From contig NZ_JAMOHM010000014.1 in assembly GCF_024448335.1 (NCBI RefSeq), positions 42,820 through 106,819 of the forward strand: a DNA stretch of 64,000 nt. The letters are read 5' to 3'. This document shows positions 10,497-21,902 of the stretch, piece by piece. Numbering within the stretch: the first letter of the stretch is position 1; each line of letters begins with the position of its first letter. Origin of the DNA: Stutzerimonas frequens. Its GTDB lineage: Bacteria; Pseudomonadota; Gammaproteobacteria; Pseudomonadales; Pseudomonadaceae. The notes below the pieces were generated by a model, which was given only the letters and a program-made list of their open reading frames with translations, was not told the DNA's origin and did no database searches. A program made the position numbers and the translations under genes.

Positions 10497-11711
10497 TCAG
10501 TGGGCTTGCCACTCGACCTTGGAAATGTCGACGCCATCTTTGAACATGTCCCACAGGGGCGAAAGCTCTCGCAGCTTGGTCACGGCTTCGCAAACCTTCT
10601 GCGCTGCGTAGTCGATTTCCTCTTCGGTGGTGAATCGACCAAAACTGAAGCGAATGGAGCTGTGCGCCAGCTCATCGTTGCGCCCCAATGCACGCAGCAC
10701 ATAGGAAGGCTCCAACGAAGCAGATGTACAGGCGGACCCAGAAGATACCGCCAGATCCTTGAGGGCCATGATCAGCGACTCACCCTCGACATAATTGAAG
10801 CTGAGGTTGAGGTTGTGCGGGACACGCGCAGTCATGCTGCCATTGACGTACAGCTCTTCCAGGTGCTCGACCTGCTTGTAGAAGCGATCCCGCAGAGCGC
10901 GAATACGCTCGTTTTCCTGAGCCATCTCCAGCTTGGCCAAATGAAAGGCCTCGCCCATTCCGACCAGCTGATGAGTAGCCAGGGTACCGGAGCGCATGCC
11001 CCGCTCGTGGCCACCGCCATGCATCTGCGCCTCGAGGCGCACGCGCGGCTTACGGCGAACATAGAGCGCACCGACCCCCTTCGGGCCGTAGGTCTTATGA
11101 GCAGAAAAGGACATCAGATCGACCTTCATCTTCTCCAGATCGATCTCGACCTTGCCGGTCGACTGCGCCGCATCGACGTGGAAAAGAATGCCGCGAGAGC
11201 GCGTCAGCTCGCCAATGGCGGTGATGTCATTGATGGTGCCGATTTCGTTGTTCACGTGCATGACCGACACAAGAATGGTGTCGTCGCGCAATGCAGCTTC
11301 AACCATCGCCGGCGTGACGATGCCATCCTCGCCCGGCTCGATGTAGGTCACCTCGAAGCCTTCGCGCTCGAGCTGTCGGGTGGTATCCAGTACGGCCTTG
11401 TGCTCGATCTTGGTGGTGACGATGTGCTTGCCCTTGGACGCATAGAAATGTGCGACGCCCTTGATGGCCAGGTTGTCCGACTCGGTCGCACCAGATGTCC
11501 AGACGATCTCCCGCGGGTCGGCATTGACCAGCTCGGCAACCTGACGGCGCGCATTTTCCACCGCCTCTTCGGCTTTCCAGCCGAAGGCGTGGGAGCGTGA
11601 AGCCGGGTTACCAAAATTGCCTTCATTGGTGAGGCATTCGATCATCTTGGCAGCGACACGAGGATCCACCGGGGTAGTGGCGGAATAGTCGAGGTAAATC
11701 GGCAATTTCAT
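10497..11711 (-). CDS. iscS: Cysteine desulfurase IscS
   Basis: 404 residues. This PLP enzyme converts cysteine to alanine and a persulfide used for Fe-S clusters and tRNA thiolation. His104 stacks on PLP and Lys206 (FSAHKTYG) forms the Schiff base. The mobile-loop catalytic cysteine is Cys328 ([12 protein letters not shown]). The C-terminus ends WQAH. It is the second gene of the operon after iscR, with a 31-nt gap. Confidence 0.98.
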   Translation of the reverse strand: MKLPIYLDYSATTPVDPRVAAKMIECLTNEGNFGNPASRSHAFGWKAEEAVENARRQVAELVNADPREIVWTSGATESDNLAIKGVAHFYASKGKHIVTTKIEHKAVLDTTRQLEREGFEVTYIEPGEDGIVTPAMVEAALRDDTILVSVMHVNNEIGTINDITAIGELTRSRGILFHVDAAQSTGKVEIDLEKMKVDLMSFSAHKTYGPKGVGALYVRRKPRVRLEAQMHGGGHERGMRSGTLATHQLVGMGEAFHLAKLEMAQENERIRALRDRFYKQVEHLEELYVNGSMTARVPHNLNLSFNYVEGESLIMALKDLAVSSGSACTSASLEPSYVLRALGRNDELAHSSIRFSFGRFTTEEEIDYAAQKVCEAVTKLRELSPLWDMFKDGVDISKVEWQAH

Positions 11712-11742
11712 TCAGATATCTCCTATCAGGCGGTCGCCCTGC

Positions 11743-12234
11743 TCATTCGATGGCGGACGCTTCTATCTTGTCCATTTGCGGCAACGAGCCCCCGGCCTTG
11801 CGCATATCCTGGCGCAGAGCGACCTGCTGCACGTCCTGGCGATTGACCAGGTCGGCCAGACTGATGCCACTGAGGAATTCATGGATTCGATCACTGAGAT
11901 CGCACCACAGGTGATGGGTCAGGCAGGTATCGCCGGAGTGACAGCCTCCTAAGCCTTGGCAACGTGTCGCATCGACGGATTCGTTGACCGCATCGATTAC
12001 CTGAGCGACCTGAATATCGGCCATGTCGCGCGAGAGCTGATAACCGCCCCCCGGGCCACGCACACTGGTCACCAAAGCGCTGCGGCGGAGCTTGGCAAAC
12101 AGCTGCTCAAGATAGGAAAGCGAGATCCCCTGACGTTCGGAAATATCGGCCAAAGAGACCGGACCATGCTGGGCATGGAGCGCCAGATCAAGCATGGCGG
12201 TCACGGCATAACGGCCTTTGGTGGTCAATCGCAT
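11743..12234 (-). CDS. iscR: Rrf2-family iron-sulfur sensing regulator IscR
   Basis: 163 residues. This Rrf2-type winged helix binds DNA; with a [2Fe-2S] cluster it represses its own operon. Cluster ligands Cys92, Cys98, Cys104 and His107 ([17 protein letters not shown]) are all present, so the holo-form is expected. The recognition helix region is [13 protein letters not shown] at 40-52. It heads the isc operon and is preceded by two IscR-like sites overlapping the promoter, consistent with autoregulation. Confidence 0.97.
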   Translation of the reverse strand: MRLTTKGRYAVTAMLDLALHAQHGPVSLADISERQGISLSYLEQLFAKLRRSALVTSVRGPGGGYQLSRDMADIQVAQVIDAVNESVDATRCQGLGGCHSGDTCLTHHLWCDLSDRIHEFLSGISLADLVNRQDVQQVALRQDMRKAGGSLPQMDKIEASAIE

Positions 12235-12265
12235 CGGTCTGCACCAAGCATTACGGTTTGGCGCA

Positions 12266-12319
12266 AGTATGCTATTCCCGAGTATTTAAGTCAACTATAA
12301 GACCTATTGATTTAGTCGG
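12266..12319 (-). promoter_or_regulatory. isc operon promoter with two IscR type-1-like sites
   Basis: On the minus strand, TTGACT (12294-12289) and CATACT (12271-12266) are separated by 17 nt, giving a start about 25 nt before iscR. The stretch 12298-12274 matches the known IscR type-1 pattern ATASYYGACT-RWWWYA-GTC, with ATAGTTGACT at its left half; it covers the -35 and spacer. A second half-matching element, CCGACTAAATCAATAGG, lies at 12319-12303. The arrangement resembles the repressed isc promoter of E. coli. The sites are sequence matches; binding is inferred. Confidence 0.8.
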
Positions 12320-12395
12320 GCTTTATTTGTCTGCAGGTGAAGACCGCCCGATCGGAAACAGCCGCATGATACCAGCTGCTGCCAGCACCCGCACT

Positions 12396-13172
12396 TCATG
12401 CACGCGGCTCGCCGCCTTCGGATTTCACCTCCACGAAATCCTCCTCGCGCAGTTCGGGCAACTCCTTGGCGCAATAGTCACTCCCGAGCGCCTTGAGCGC
12501 CCCGCACATGCCCTCCAGACGCTCTTCAACCGCCTGCACGTGATCCAGCAACTGCCCAATCGCTCGCGCTACCGGATCGGGCATGTCCTCGCTGACCCCA
12601 TAGGCATCGAAACCGATCTTCTCGGCGATGGCCTTACGTCTTGCTTCCTGCTCGTCGCTGGACTTCACGATGATGCGCCCCGGTATCCCGACGGCCGTGG
12701 CGCCTGGCGGAACCTCGCGCGTCACGACCGCATTCGAACCGATCTTCGCGCCCGCCCCCACAGTGAAGGGGCCGAGAATCTTCGCGCCCGCACCGACGAT
12801 CACGCCATCCTCGAGCGTCGGATGGCGCTTGCCCTTGTTCCAGCTGGTCCCACCCAATGTCACGCCGTGGTAGAGCGTCACGTCGTCACCGATCTCGGCG
12901 GTCTCACCAATGACGATACCCATCCCGTGGTCGATGAAGAAACGACGCCCGATCCGTGCACCCGGGTGAATCTCCACCCCGGTCAGCCAACGCCCGAGAT
13001 TCGACGACATGCGCGCCAGCCATTTCCACTCATGCGTCCACAGCCAATGGGAAAGTCGATGGATCCAGATGGCGTGCAGCCCCGGATAACAGGTCAGCAC
13101 CTCGAACGCGTTGCGGGCTGCCGGATCGCGATGGAATACGCTTTGGATGTCTTCGCGCATGCGTTCGAACAT
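12396..13172 (-). CDS. cysE: Serine O-acetyltransferase
   Basis: 258 residues. It makes O-acetylserine from serine and acetyl-CoA, the committed step of cysteine synthesis. The N-terminal helical part covers about 1-65. The left-handed beta-helix of hexapeptide repeats covers about 66-170, with [17 protein letters not shown] and GVTLGGTSW. It is the compact EpsC-like form, with a C-terminal tail to residue 258. ATG at 13172 overlaps the trmJ stop by one base (TGATG), so the two are coupled. Proximity to iscRS makes sense because IscS consumes cysteine. Confidence 0.95.
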   Translation of the reverse strand: MFERMREDIQSVFHRDPAARNAFEVLTCYPGLHAIWIHRLSHWLWTHEWKWLARMSSNLGRWLTGVEIHPGARIGRRFFIDHGMGIVIGETAEIGDDVTLYHGVTLGGTSWNKGKRHPTLEDGVIVGAGAKILGPFTVGAGAKIGSNAVVTREVPPGATAVGIPGRIIVKSSDEQEARRKAIAEKIGFDAYGVSEDMPDPVARAIGQLLDHVQAVEERLEGMCGALKALGSDYCAKELPELREEDFVEVKSEGGEPRA

Positions 13173-13948
13173 CAATCACTTCTCCGCTTGTGAGGTTCGC
13201 CGCGGGCCGCCTTTTGCGTCTCGGTGAGAATGCCCCGCAGGATGTTCATCTCCAGCTTGCTGATTCCGCTGCGCCCGTACAGCCTGCGCAGGCGCGGCAT
13301 CAGATGGCGCGGCTTGGCCGGGTCGAGAAAACCGATATCCACCAGCGTCTGCTCAAGGTGGCCGAAATAGTTTTCCAGCTCGTCCACCGTGACCGGCTGC
13401 GCGTCGAGCATTGCCGTGGTCTCCAGCTTTTCCACCTTCGTCGGCCGCCCCTCTGCCGCCAGCCAGGCCATGCGCACCTCGTAGGTAAGCACCTGGACGG
13501 CAGCGGCGAGATTCAGCGAGCTGAACTGGGGATCGGACGGGATATGGACATGGTACTGGCAGCGCTGCAGCTCTTCATTGGTCAGGCCGGCGTACTCACG
13601 ACCGAACACCAGCGCCACGTCGCTACCGGCGGCAGCCTGCTCCACCGATACAGCGGCGCACTCGCGCGGGTCCAGGAGCGGCCAGGGTATGCGCCGATCC
13701 CGGGCACTGGTGCCAAGCACCAGACTGCAGCCGACCAGCGCCTCTTCCAGCGTGGCGACGATCTGGGCCGAATCGAGAATATCGGTCGCGCCGGACGCCC
13801 GGGCGACCGCGTCCGGGCTAGGAAAATCTTCCGGATCAACCAGCACCAGACGCGACAGGCCCATGTTCTTCATGGCCCGCGCCGCGCCGCCGATGTTGCC
13901 GGCGTGGCTGGTATTGACCAGCACCACTCGAATGTTCTGCAACGACAC
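13172..13948 (-). CDS. trmJ: tRNA (cytidine/uridine-32-2'-O-)-methyltransferase TrmJ
   Basis: 258 residues. This SPOUT-class SAM methyltransferase modifies position 32 of tRNAs. The SpoU fold is visible: [20 protein letters not shown] at the N-terminus, [16 protein letters not shown] near residue 110, and [18 protein letters not shown] forming the knot. GTG at 13948 gives [10 protein letters not shown], the expected start; an ATG-less extension to 14008 adds 20 unrelated residues. The long C-terminal region from about 160 is typical of TrmJ rather than TrmH. It faces suhB divergently. Confidence 0.93.
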   Translation of the reverse strand: MSLQNIRVVLVNTSHAGNIGGAARAMKNMGLSRLVLVDPEDFPSPDAVARASGATDILDSAQIVATLEEALVGCSLVLGTSARDRRIPWPLLDPRECAAVSVEQAAAGSDVALVFGREYAGLTNEELQRCQYHVHIPSDPQFSSLNLAAAVQVLTYEVRMAWLAAEGRPTKVEKLETTAMLDAQPVTVDELENYFGHLEQTLVDIGFLDPAKPRHLMPRLRRLYGRSGISKLEMNILRGILTETQKAARGEPHKRRSD

Positions 13949-14102
13949 GATGAGTCTCAGCAAGAAAACCAGCGGAAAGCTTACAGGAAGCCGCTCGCCG
14001 TCCGCCATCGACCAAAGCCTGCAGCGAGGCCGGTGACGCTACATGCGCCCGAGCTTTCCTGATAGAATTTCGCGCTTTCTTTAACGACCAGGTAATTGAT
14101 CC

Positions 14103-14918
14103 ATGCAGCCCATGCTGAATATCGCGCTGCGCGCCGCCCGCAGCGCCGGCGAACTGATTGTCCGTTCCACCGATCGCCTGGATGCAATCTCGGTCAACGA
14201 GAAAGAAGCAAAGGATTACGTCACCGAGATCGACAAGGCGGCCGAGCAGAGCATCGTTGCAGCGCTGCGCAAGGCCTATCCGAATCACGGCATCCTTGGC
14301 GAGGAAGGTGGACTGCTCGAAGGCAGCGGTGACGGCGCCGATTACCTGTGGATCATCGACCCGCTGGATGGCACGACCAACTTCGTGCGCGGCATTCCCC
14401 ACTATGCCGTGAGCATCGCCTGCAAATACCGCGGCCGTCTCGAGCATGCCGTCGTCCTGGACCCGGTCCGTCAGGAAGAATTCACCGCAAGCCGCGGCCG
14501 TGGCGCAGCCCTGAATGGCCGGCGCCTGCGCGTCAGCTCGCGCAAGAGCCTGGACGGCGCCCTTCTCGGCACGGGCTTTCCGTTCAAGGACGGCCAACTG
14601 GACAACCTGGACAGCTACCTGAACATGTTCCGCAGCCTGGTCGGCCAGACCTCCGGCCTGCGACGCGCCGGAGCGGCGAGCCTCGATCTGGCCTACGTAG
14701 CCGCGGGCCGCTTCGATGCGTTCTGGGAGTTCGGCCTTTCCGAGTGGGACATGGCGGCCGGCGCACTTCTGATCCAAGAGGCTGGCGGCCTGGTGAGCGA
14801 CTTCAGCGGCGGCCATGAATTCCTCGAGAAGGGACAGATCGTGGCCGGCAATACCAAGTGCTTCAAGGCTGTGCTGACGACCATCCAGCCCCACCTTACG
14901 CCGTCGCTCAAGCGCTGA
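14103..14918 (+). CDS. suhB: Inositol-1-monophosphatase family protein SuhB
   Basis: 271 residues. The Mg2+-dependent phosphatase fold shows Glu67-Glu68 (LGEEGG), the DPLDGTTN motif at 86-93 and WDMAAGALLIQEAGG near residue 216. In E. coli SuhB also joins the rRNA antitermination complex and affects RNase III, and in Pseudomonas it influences virulence gene expression. It is transcribed away from trmJ. A strong bidirectional terminator follows directly. Confidence 0.95.
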   Translation: MQPMLNIALRAARSAGELIVRSTDRLDAISVNEKEAKDYVTEIDKAAEQSIVAALRKAYPNHGILGEEGGLLEGSGDGADYLWIIDPLDGTTNFVRGIPHYAVSIACKYRGRLEHAVVLDPVRQEEFTASRGRGAALNGRRLRVSSRKSLDGALLGTGFPFKDGQLDNLDSYLNMFRSLVGQTSGLRRAGAASLDLAYVAAGRFDAFWEFGLSEWDMAAGALLIQEAGGLVSDFSGGHEFLEKGQIVAGNTKCFKAVLTTIQPHLTPSLKR

Positions 14919-14932
14919 GCGTGAGGCAAAAG

Positions 14933-14960
14933 AAAAACGCCCCAACAGGGGCGTTTTTTT
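14933..14960. terminator. Bidirectional rho-independent terminator after suhB
   Basis: An 11-bp perfect stem (arms 14933-14943 and 14948-14958) closes an AACA loop. It is flanked by an A-run on the left and a T-run on the right. It can therefore end suhB on the plus strand and the convergent glycine-zipper gene on the minus strand. Confidence 0.95.
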
Positions 14961-14976
14961 ATGCAGCTTGTTCAGT

Positions 14977-15510
14977 TCACTGCTGAGACACCATCAGCTG
15001 CCCATCCTGTACCGGAATCTGACTGCCCGGATCACGATCCATCCGTACGCGCCCGACCTTGCCAGCCAGATCGTACTTGACGTCATAGCCGACGATCTTG
15101 TCGTGCGTGTCGGTGACCGTGCTGCAGCGGGTCTCGGTGGTGGTGTAGGTGCTGTTGGCTTGCATGCGCCCCTGCACCTGATTGCCGGCATAACCACCGC
15201 CGACCGCACCGGCGACCGTGGCGATCTTCTTGCCATTGCCGCCACCGACCTGGTTACCCAGCAGACCACCGACGACGGCGCCCACTGCGGTACCTGCGAT
15301 CCGGTGCTCGTCCTGCACAGGCTTCTGCCGGGTCACTGTGACGTCCTTGCAGACTTCACGCGGCGTTCGGATGGTTTCCTTGATAGGTTCGACCGCCAGC
15401 ACCTCGGCGAACTTCGGACCGCGATCGACCAGGCTATAAGTAGCGAAAGCTCCACCAGCCGTGGCAACGACCACTCCAAGTGCCGTACCGACCAACATGG
15501 ACTTGTTCAC
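14977..15510 (-). CDS. Glycine-zipper 2TM domain envelope protein
   Basis: 177 residues from GTG at 15510 (Val/Met-Asn-Lys-Ser-Met-Leu-Val-Gly), preceded by GGAAGAGG at good spacing; a longer frame to 15564 lacks such a site. An N-terminal hydrophobic signal or anchor spans about residues 5-24. The glycine-zipper core (GTAVGAVVGGLLGNQVGG, then AGAVGGGYAGNQVQG) lies in the middle, and a beta-rich C-terminus follows. This Rick_17kDa/Gly-zipper_2 family is found in outer-membrane and periplasmic proteins. Its function is unknown. It lies downstream of secF but has its own gap of 77 nt. Confidence 0.85.
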   Translation of the reverse strand: MNKSMLVGTALGVVVATAGGAFATYSLVDRGPKFAEVLAVEPIKETIRTPREVCKDVTVTRQKPVQDEHRIAGTAVGAVVGGLLGNQVGGGNGKKIATVAGAVGGGYAGNQVQGRMQANSTYTTTETRCSTVTDTHDKIVGYDVKYDLAGKVGRVRMDRDPGSQIPVQDGQLMVSQQ

Positions 15511-15587
15511 TGTGACATCCTCTTCCTTCGGGCTGCGCCCGTTCCGCAGCCTTGGACCTCGCAAGGCTGCGGAAGTTCGAAAGAGGA

Positions 15588-16499
15588 TCAGGGGCGCTCG
15601 TCGGCCTCTTCTTCCACCACCGGCGGAATCAGATCGTCACGCGTGAGTTTGAGCCAGACCAGCAGCGTGCCGGCAACGTAGACCGACGAGTAGGTACCAA
15701 CGCCGACGCCGATCAGCAGCGCCAGCGAGAACCCCCACAGATTCTCGCCGCCGAAGACCATCAGCGCCCCAACTGCCAGCAGCGTGGAGACCGAAGTGGC
15801 CATAGTGCGCAGCAGCGTCTGGGTGGTGGAGATGTTGATGTTCTCCAGCAGCTCAGCCTTGCGCAGCATGCGGAAGTTCTCGCGGATCCGGTCGAAGATG
15901 ACAATGGTGTCGTTCAACGAGTAGCCGATCACCGCCAGCACAGCCGCCAGCACCGTCAGGTCGAAGGAGATCTGGAAGAAGGAGAACACGCCCAGGACCA
16001 CGATCACGTCGTGGAACAGCGACAGCACGGCGCCGAAGCCAAACTTCCACTGGAAGCGGAACGCCACGTACACCAGGATGCCGCCCAGCGCCAGCAGCAT
16101 GCCGAGACCACCCTGATCGCGCAGCTCTTCACCGACCGCCGGCCCGACGAACTCAACGCGCTTGACGCTGACCGCGTTGCCGCCATCGGCGTTGCGCAAG
16201 GCGCTGGCGATGCGCTCACCCAACTGGGGATCGTCGCCCGGCATGCGCACCAGTACGTCGGTAGTCGCGCCAAAGCTCTGCACCACGGCATCGGTGAAGC
16301 CGGCCTGGACCAGCTGACCACGAACCTGCTCGAGCTCGACTGGACGCTCGTAGCCCAACTCGATCAGCGTGCCGCCGGTGAAATCCAGCCCGAAATTCAG
16401 CCCCTTGACCACCAGGCTTCCCAGCGAGGCGACCGTGAGCAGCACGGTAAGGGCGAAGGCCACATGGCGGACGCCCATGAAATTGATAACGCGCTTCAT
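15588..16499 (-). CDS. secF: Protein translocase subunit SecF
   Basis: 303 residues, six predicted membrane segments. The first lies at about 13-35, then a periplasmic P4 region to about 125, then five segments to about 295. With SecD it uses the proton motive force to complete protein export. The FGLDFTGGTLIELGYE motif after the first segment and the GYSLNDTIVIFDRIRENFR motif near residue 195 are SecF signatures. It is 12 nt downstream of secD. Confidence 0.97.
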   Translation of the reverse strand: MKRVINFMGVRHVAFALTVLLTVASLGSLVVKGLNFGLDFTGGTLIELGYERPVELEQVRGQLVQAGFTDAVVQSFGATTDVLVRMPGDDPQLGERIASALRNADGGNAVSVKRVEFVGPAVGEELRDQGGLGMLLALGGILVYVAFRFQWKFGFGAVLSLFHDVIVVLGVFSFFQISFDLTVLAAVLAVIGYSLNDTIVIFDRIRENFRMLRKAELLENINISTTQTLLRTMATSVSTLLAVGALMVFGGENLWGFSLALLIGVGVGTYSSVYVAGTLLVWLKLTRDDLIPPVVEEEADERP

Positions 16500-16511
16500 C
16501 GTGCTAGCCCC

Positions 16512-18380
16512 TTAAATCCACAGCTTCTTGAGATCGCGGCCACCGTAGATCAGGTTGACCATGCCGCGCGTCACGATGATTGCGGTGAACATCGACGTCA
16601 GGATGCCGATCGACAGGGTCACCGCGAAACCCTTGATCGGGCCGGTACCCATGGCGAACAGGATGCCGCCCACCAGCAAGGTGGTGAGGTTGCCGTCGAG
16701 GATCGCCGAGAAGGCCCTGTCGAAGCCCTCGTGGATGGCCCGCTGGATCGACATGCCATTGGCAATCTCCTCACGAATACGCGAGAAGATGAGCACGTTG
16801 GCGTCCACCGCCATACCCATGGTCAGCACGATACCGGCGATACCTGGCAGGGTCAGCGTGGCGTTGAGCATCGACATCAATGCCGTCAGCGCGACCATGT
16901 TGAACAGCAGCGCAATGGTGGCAAGCACGCCGAAGAACTTGTAGATCAGCACCATGAAGATGGCGACGAAGAGGAAGCCCCACATCGCGGCCTGCACGCC
17001 CAGCTTGATGTTCTCGGCGCCCAGGCTCGGACCGATGGTGCGCTCCTCGGCGAAGTACATCGGCGCCGCCAGACCACCAGCGCGCAGCAGCAGGGCAAGT
17101 TCCGACGATTCGCCCTGACCATTGAGGCCGGTAATGCGGAACTGACTGCCGAGCGGCGACTGGATGGTCGCCAGACTGATGATCTTCTTTTCTTCCTGGA
17201 AGGTTTCGACCCGCACTTCCTGCTCGACGCCATCGACCATCTGCCGCACGTAGCGAGTCAGCGGCCGCTGCTCGATGAAGATCACCGCCATGCTGCGCCC
17301 GACGTTGCTGCGGGTAGCGCGGTTCATCAGATCGCCGCCATGTCCGTCGAGGCGAATATTCACCTGCGGGCGGCCGTTTTCGTCGTAACTGGCTTGCGCA
17401 TCGGTCACCTGATCACCGGTGATGATCAGGGTACGCTCGAGCTGCACGGGCGGACGACCTTCCTCGCGGAACTCGAAGGTTTCGGTCGAGGCGCGCGGCG
17501 CATCGGACTCGGCCGCAAGGCGGAACTCCAGATTGGCCGTCTTGCCGAGAATGCGCTTGGCTTCGGCAGTGTCCTGTACGCCCGGCAGTTCGACCACGAT
17601 GCGGTTGGCCCCCTGGCGCTGCACCAGCGGCTCGGCGACGCCCAGCTCGTTGACGCGGTTGCGCACGGTGGTCAGGTTCTGCTTGATCGAATATTCGCGG
17701 ATCTCAGCCAACTTGGCCTCGGTCAGCGTCAGACGCAGCACGAATTGGCCGTTGCGCTCGCTGGTGGTCAGCTCGAAATCGGTGAAGTTCTTGCGAATCA
17801 GCGACTGAGCGGCGCTCAGGGTTTCCTGATCGGCGAAGCCCAGCTGCACGGCATCCTTCAGATTCGGCAGGCTGCGATAGCGCACGCGCTCTTTGCGCAG
17901 CAGGCTTTTGACCTCGCCTTCGGAGACATTCAGCCGCGTCTCGATGGCCTTCTCCATATCGACTTCCAGCAGGAAGTGCACGCCGCCGGAGAGGTCGAGA
18001 CCGAGCTTCATGGGGCTGGCACCGAGACTGCGCAGCCAGTCTGGAGTGGTCGGTGCAAGGTTGAGCGCAACGACATAGGCATCACCCAGCGTGCGCCGAA
18101 CGATATCTTTGGCCGGCAGTTGATCATCCTGACGCTCCAGACGCACGAGACCACCACGGCCCTGTTCGTCGAGCGAAGCGGACTTCACCGCAATGCCGCC
18201 TTCCTCGAGCGCCTGGCTTATGCGCTCGAGATCGGCCATACCGATCTCCTGTGCCGCGCTGGCACCGGTGACCTGGATCGCCGGATCGTCCGGATAGAGG
18301 TTGGGCGCCGAATAAACAAAAGCAACCGCGAGCACTGCCAGAATCAGCAGGTATTTCCAGAGAGGGAATCTATTGAGCAT
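16512..18380 (-). CDS. secD: Protein translocase subunit SecD
   Basis: 622 residues. The N-terminal membrane segment (about 8-25) is followed by a large periplasmic P1 domain with LGLDLSGGVHFLLEVDM near residue 125. Five C-terminal segments from about residue 455 contain AGIVLTMGMAVDANVLIFSRIREE. It partners SecF and YajC. Gene order tgt-yajC-secD-secF is the conserved gammaproteobacterial arrangement. The start is ATG at 18380. Confidence 0.97.
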   Translation of the reverse strand: MLNRFPLWKYLLILAVLAVAFVYSAPNLYPDDPAIQVTGASAAQEIGMADLERISQALEEGGIAVKSASLDEQGRGGLVRLERQDDQLPAKDIVRRTLGDAYVVALNLAPTTPDWLRSLGASPMKLGLDLSGGVHFLLEVDMEKAIETRLNVSEGEVKSLLRKERVRYRSLPNLKDAVQLGFADQETLSAAQSLIRKNFTDFELTTSERNGQFVLRLTLTEAKLAEIREYSIKQNLTTVRNRVNELGVAEPLVQRQGANRIVVELPGVQDTAEAKRILGKTANLEFRLAAESDAPRASTETFEFREEGRPPVQLERTLIITGDQVTDAQASYDENGRPQVNIRLDGHGGDLMNRATRSNVGRSMAVIFIEQRPLTRYVRQMVDGVEQEVRVETFQEEKKIISLATIQSPLGSQFRITGLNGQGESSELALLLRAGGLAAPMYFAEERTIGPSLGAENIKLGVQAAMWGFLFVAIFMVLIYKFFGVLATIALLFNMVALTALMSMLNATLTLPGIAGIVLTMGMAVDANVLIFSRIREEIANGMSIQRAIHEGFDRAFSAILDGNLTTLLVGGILFAMGTGPIKGFAVTLSIGILTSMFTAIIVTRGMVNLIYGGRDLKKLWI

Positions 18381-18444
18381 GACGCAGCCCGTTTAATGAA
18401 CGCGGGGCGCCTTGCGCGCCCCGTCGGTGTTGAATGAAGTCAGC

Positions 18445-18774
18445 TCAGATCGCTTTCAGCGTGCCCTTGGGCAGCGTGGCGGCGATAGCCACTTTCTGGA
18501 ACTTCAGCTCAACGTTGTCGGAAACCTCGATCACCACGAAATCGTCAGCGACCTTGGTGACCTTGCCGGCGATGCCGCCGGAGGTGACCACTTCGTCGCC
18601 CTTCTGCAGGCCGGCGATCAGGTTCTTGTGTTCCTTGGCCCGCTTGGCCTGGGGGCGCCAGATCATCAGATAGAAGATGACCAGAAAACCGACCAGAAAC
18701 ACCCACTCGAAGCCGGTGCCGGCAGGACCAGCGGCAGCCTCCTGGGCATAGGCGGCGGGAATCAGAAAGCTCAT
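18445..18774 (-). CDS. yajC: Preprotein translocase accessory subunit YajC
   Basis: 109 residues. A single membrane segment lies at about 20-42 (FEWVFLVGFLVIFYLMIWRP), followed by the cytoplasmic KRAKEHKNLIAGLQKGDEVV domain of the family. It is a small subunit associated with SecDF, and lies between tgt and secD. Confidence 0.97.
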   Translation of the reverse strand: MSFLIPAAYAQEAAAGPAGTGFEWVFLVGFLVIFYLMIWRPQAKRAKEHKNLIAGLQKGDEVVTSGGIAGKVTKVADDFVVIEVSDNVELKFQKVAIAATLPKGTLKAI

Positions 18775-18816
18775 GTAGCACTCCTGTTGCAGAAAGGATT
18801 GTTTTGCTCTGGCACG

Positions 18817-20996
<2,180 letters not shown>

Positions 20997-21065
20997 GGGC
21001 GGTTTCGGGGCGCGGAAAGGGCGCAGATATTAGCCGAAACACGTCGATCTGACCACGCCAAACGA

Positions 21066-21094
21066 TTGACCACTCAGCCCGGCATCCCTATACT
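21066..21094 (+). promoter_or_regulatory. sigma70 promoter of tRNA-Leu
   Basis: TTGACC at 21066-21071 and TATACT at 21089-21094 are separated by exactly 17 nt. The predicted start is at about 21101, 7 nt before the mature tRNA 5' end. Confidence 0.85.
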
Positions 21095-21107
21095 GCGCCG
21101 CCACTGT

Positions 21108-21194
21108 GCCTCGATGGCGGAATCGGTAGACGCAGCGGATTCAAAATCCGCCGTTGGTAACAACGTGAGAGTTCGAGTCTCTCTCGGGGCACCA
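21108..21194 (+). tRNA. tRNA-Leu (anticodon CAA)
   Basis: 87 nt with the long variable arm expected of leucine tRNA. The acceptor arms GCCTCGA (21108-21114) and TCGGGGC pair over 7 bp, with discriminator A and an encoded CCA end. The anticodon stem GCGGA/TCCGC encloses the loop TTCAAAA, giving CAA, which reads UUG codons. The T-loop GTTCGAGTC is present. It has its own strong promoter and no flanking integrase or attachment duplicate within the window. Confidence 0.97.
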
Positions 21195-21592
21195 TCACAG
21201 TATCAAGCCAGTGTTCGGCGAACTCAGATCGATACGCGCACGGGCAATTAACACCCAGTTCCACTGCCTTCTCGCTGACTGACTAACAATGCAGCCAGCC
21301 GTGGCCTTGACGATCCGCAGCAGCGGAGCAGCACGTCAAACCACCCTTCACAAGCGCCGAAATGGCGCCGCCTGGACAGGCAAATTCTATGGCTCCGTGG
21401 GGTTGGCATTCCCCAGCGAGTTATCGTAGAGTGTGCCCACTGTGTTTGCATGGGTCGCTGTTGAATCGTGACCTGGTGCAGTAGATCTTCAGATCCGCTA
21501 CTCCGCTCGACTCTCTTACTCCTTGCAACCAGTTCCAGCCTCCTGTTTTTGCGGGAAGCAATTCTACTTTTGAGTTTCAAGGATACAAAGAC
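21195..21592. other. 398-nt gap between tRNA-Leu and the cold-shock gene
   Basis: I see no convincing gene here. A minus-strand frame crossing it also covers the whole cold-shock gene and its terminator, and looks like no known protein. The last ~150 nt are less GC-rich and probably form the long 5' leader common to CspA-type mRNAs. No clear promoter could be assigned. Confidence 0.55.
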
Positions 21593-21805
21593 ATGTCGAA
21601 TCGTCAGAACGGTACCGTCAAGTGGTTTAACGACGAGAAAGGTTTTGGTTTCATCACTCCCGAGAGCGGTCCGGATCTGTTCGTGCACTTCCGCGCGATC
21701 GAAGGCAACGGCTTCAAGAGCCTGAAAGAAGGCCAGAAAGTCAGCTTCATCGCCGTGCAAGGTCAAAAGGGCATGCAGGCCGACCAGGTTCAGATCCTGG
21801 GCTAA
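21593..21805 (+). CDS. Cold-shock domain protein (CspA family)
   Basis: 70 residues, a single cold-shock OB-fold. RNP-1 is KGFGFITP at about 16-23 and RNP-2 is DLFVHF at about 28-33. It is a single-stranded nucleic-acid chaperone. The N-terminus [17 protein letters not shown] matches the pseudomonad CapB/CspA group. ATG at 21593 has AAGGA about 10 nt upstream. It is monocistronic, with a long upstream leader and a strong terminator. Which paralogue it is, and whether it is cold-inducible, cannot be told from the sequence. Confidence 0.95.
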   Translation: MSNRQNGTVKWFNDEKGFGFITPESGPDLFVHFRAIEGNGFKSLKEGQKVSFIAVQGQKGMQADQVQILG

Positions 21806-21820
21806 GCCTTCTCTCCGAAA

Positions 21821-21852
21821 AGCCCCTGATGGCAACATCAGGGGCTTTTTTA
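21821..21852 (+). terminator. Rho-independent terminator of the cold-shock gene
   Basis: A 10-bp stem (AGCCCCTGAT at 21821-21830 with ATCAGGGGCT at 21837-21846) with a 6-nt loop is followed by a run of T residues. Confidence 0.95.
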
Positions 21853-21902
21853 TGCGCGCAATTCCGTAGAATGCCCCGCCTTCCACTTGATCGAGACACG
21901 CA

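Noticed and set aside
15552..18437. A 961-codon open frame opposite secF-secD
   Set aside because: It is antisense to two intact, well-matched Sec genes. High-GC wobble bias leaves long stop-free frames on the opposite strand; the protein is Gln/His/Arg-rich without known motifs.
21108..21194. tRNA-Leu as an integration site for a mobile element
   Set aside because: No integrase, no repeated 3' end of the tRNA and no base-composition shift in the neighbouring genes.
21248..21886. A 212-codon minus-strand frame across the cold-shock gene
   Set aside because: It includes the reverse of the terminator and the 70-residue cold-shock gene; no protein similarity seen.
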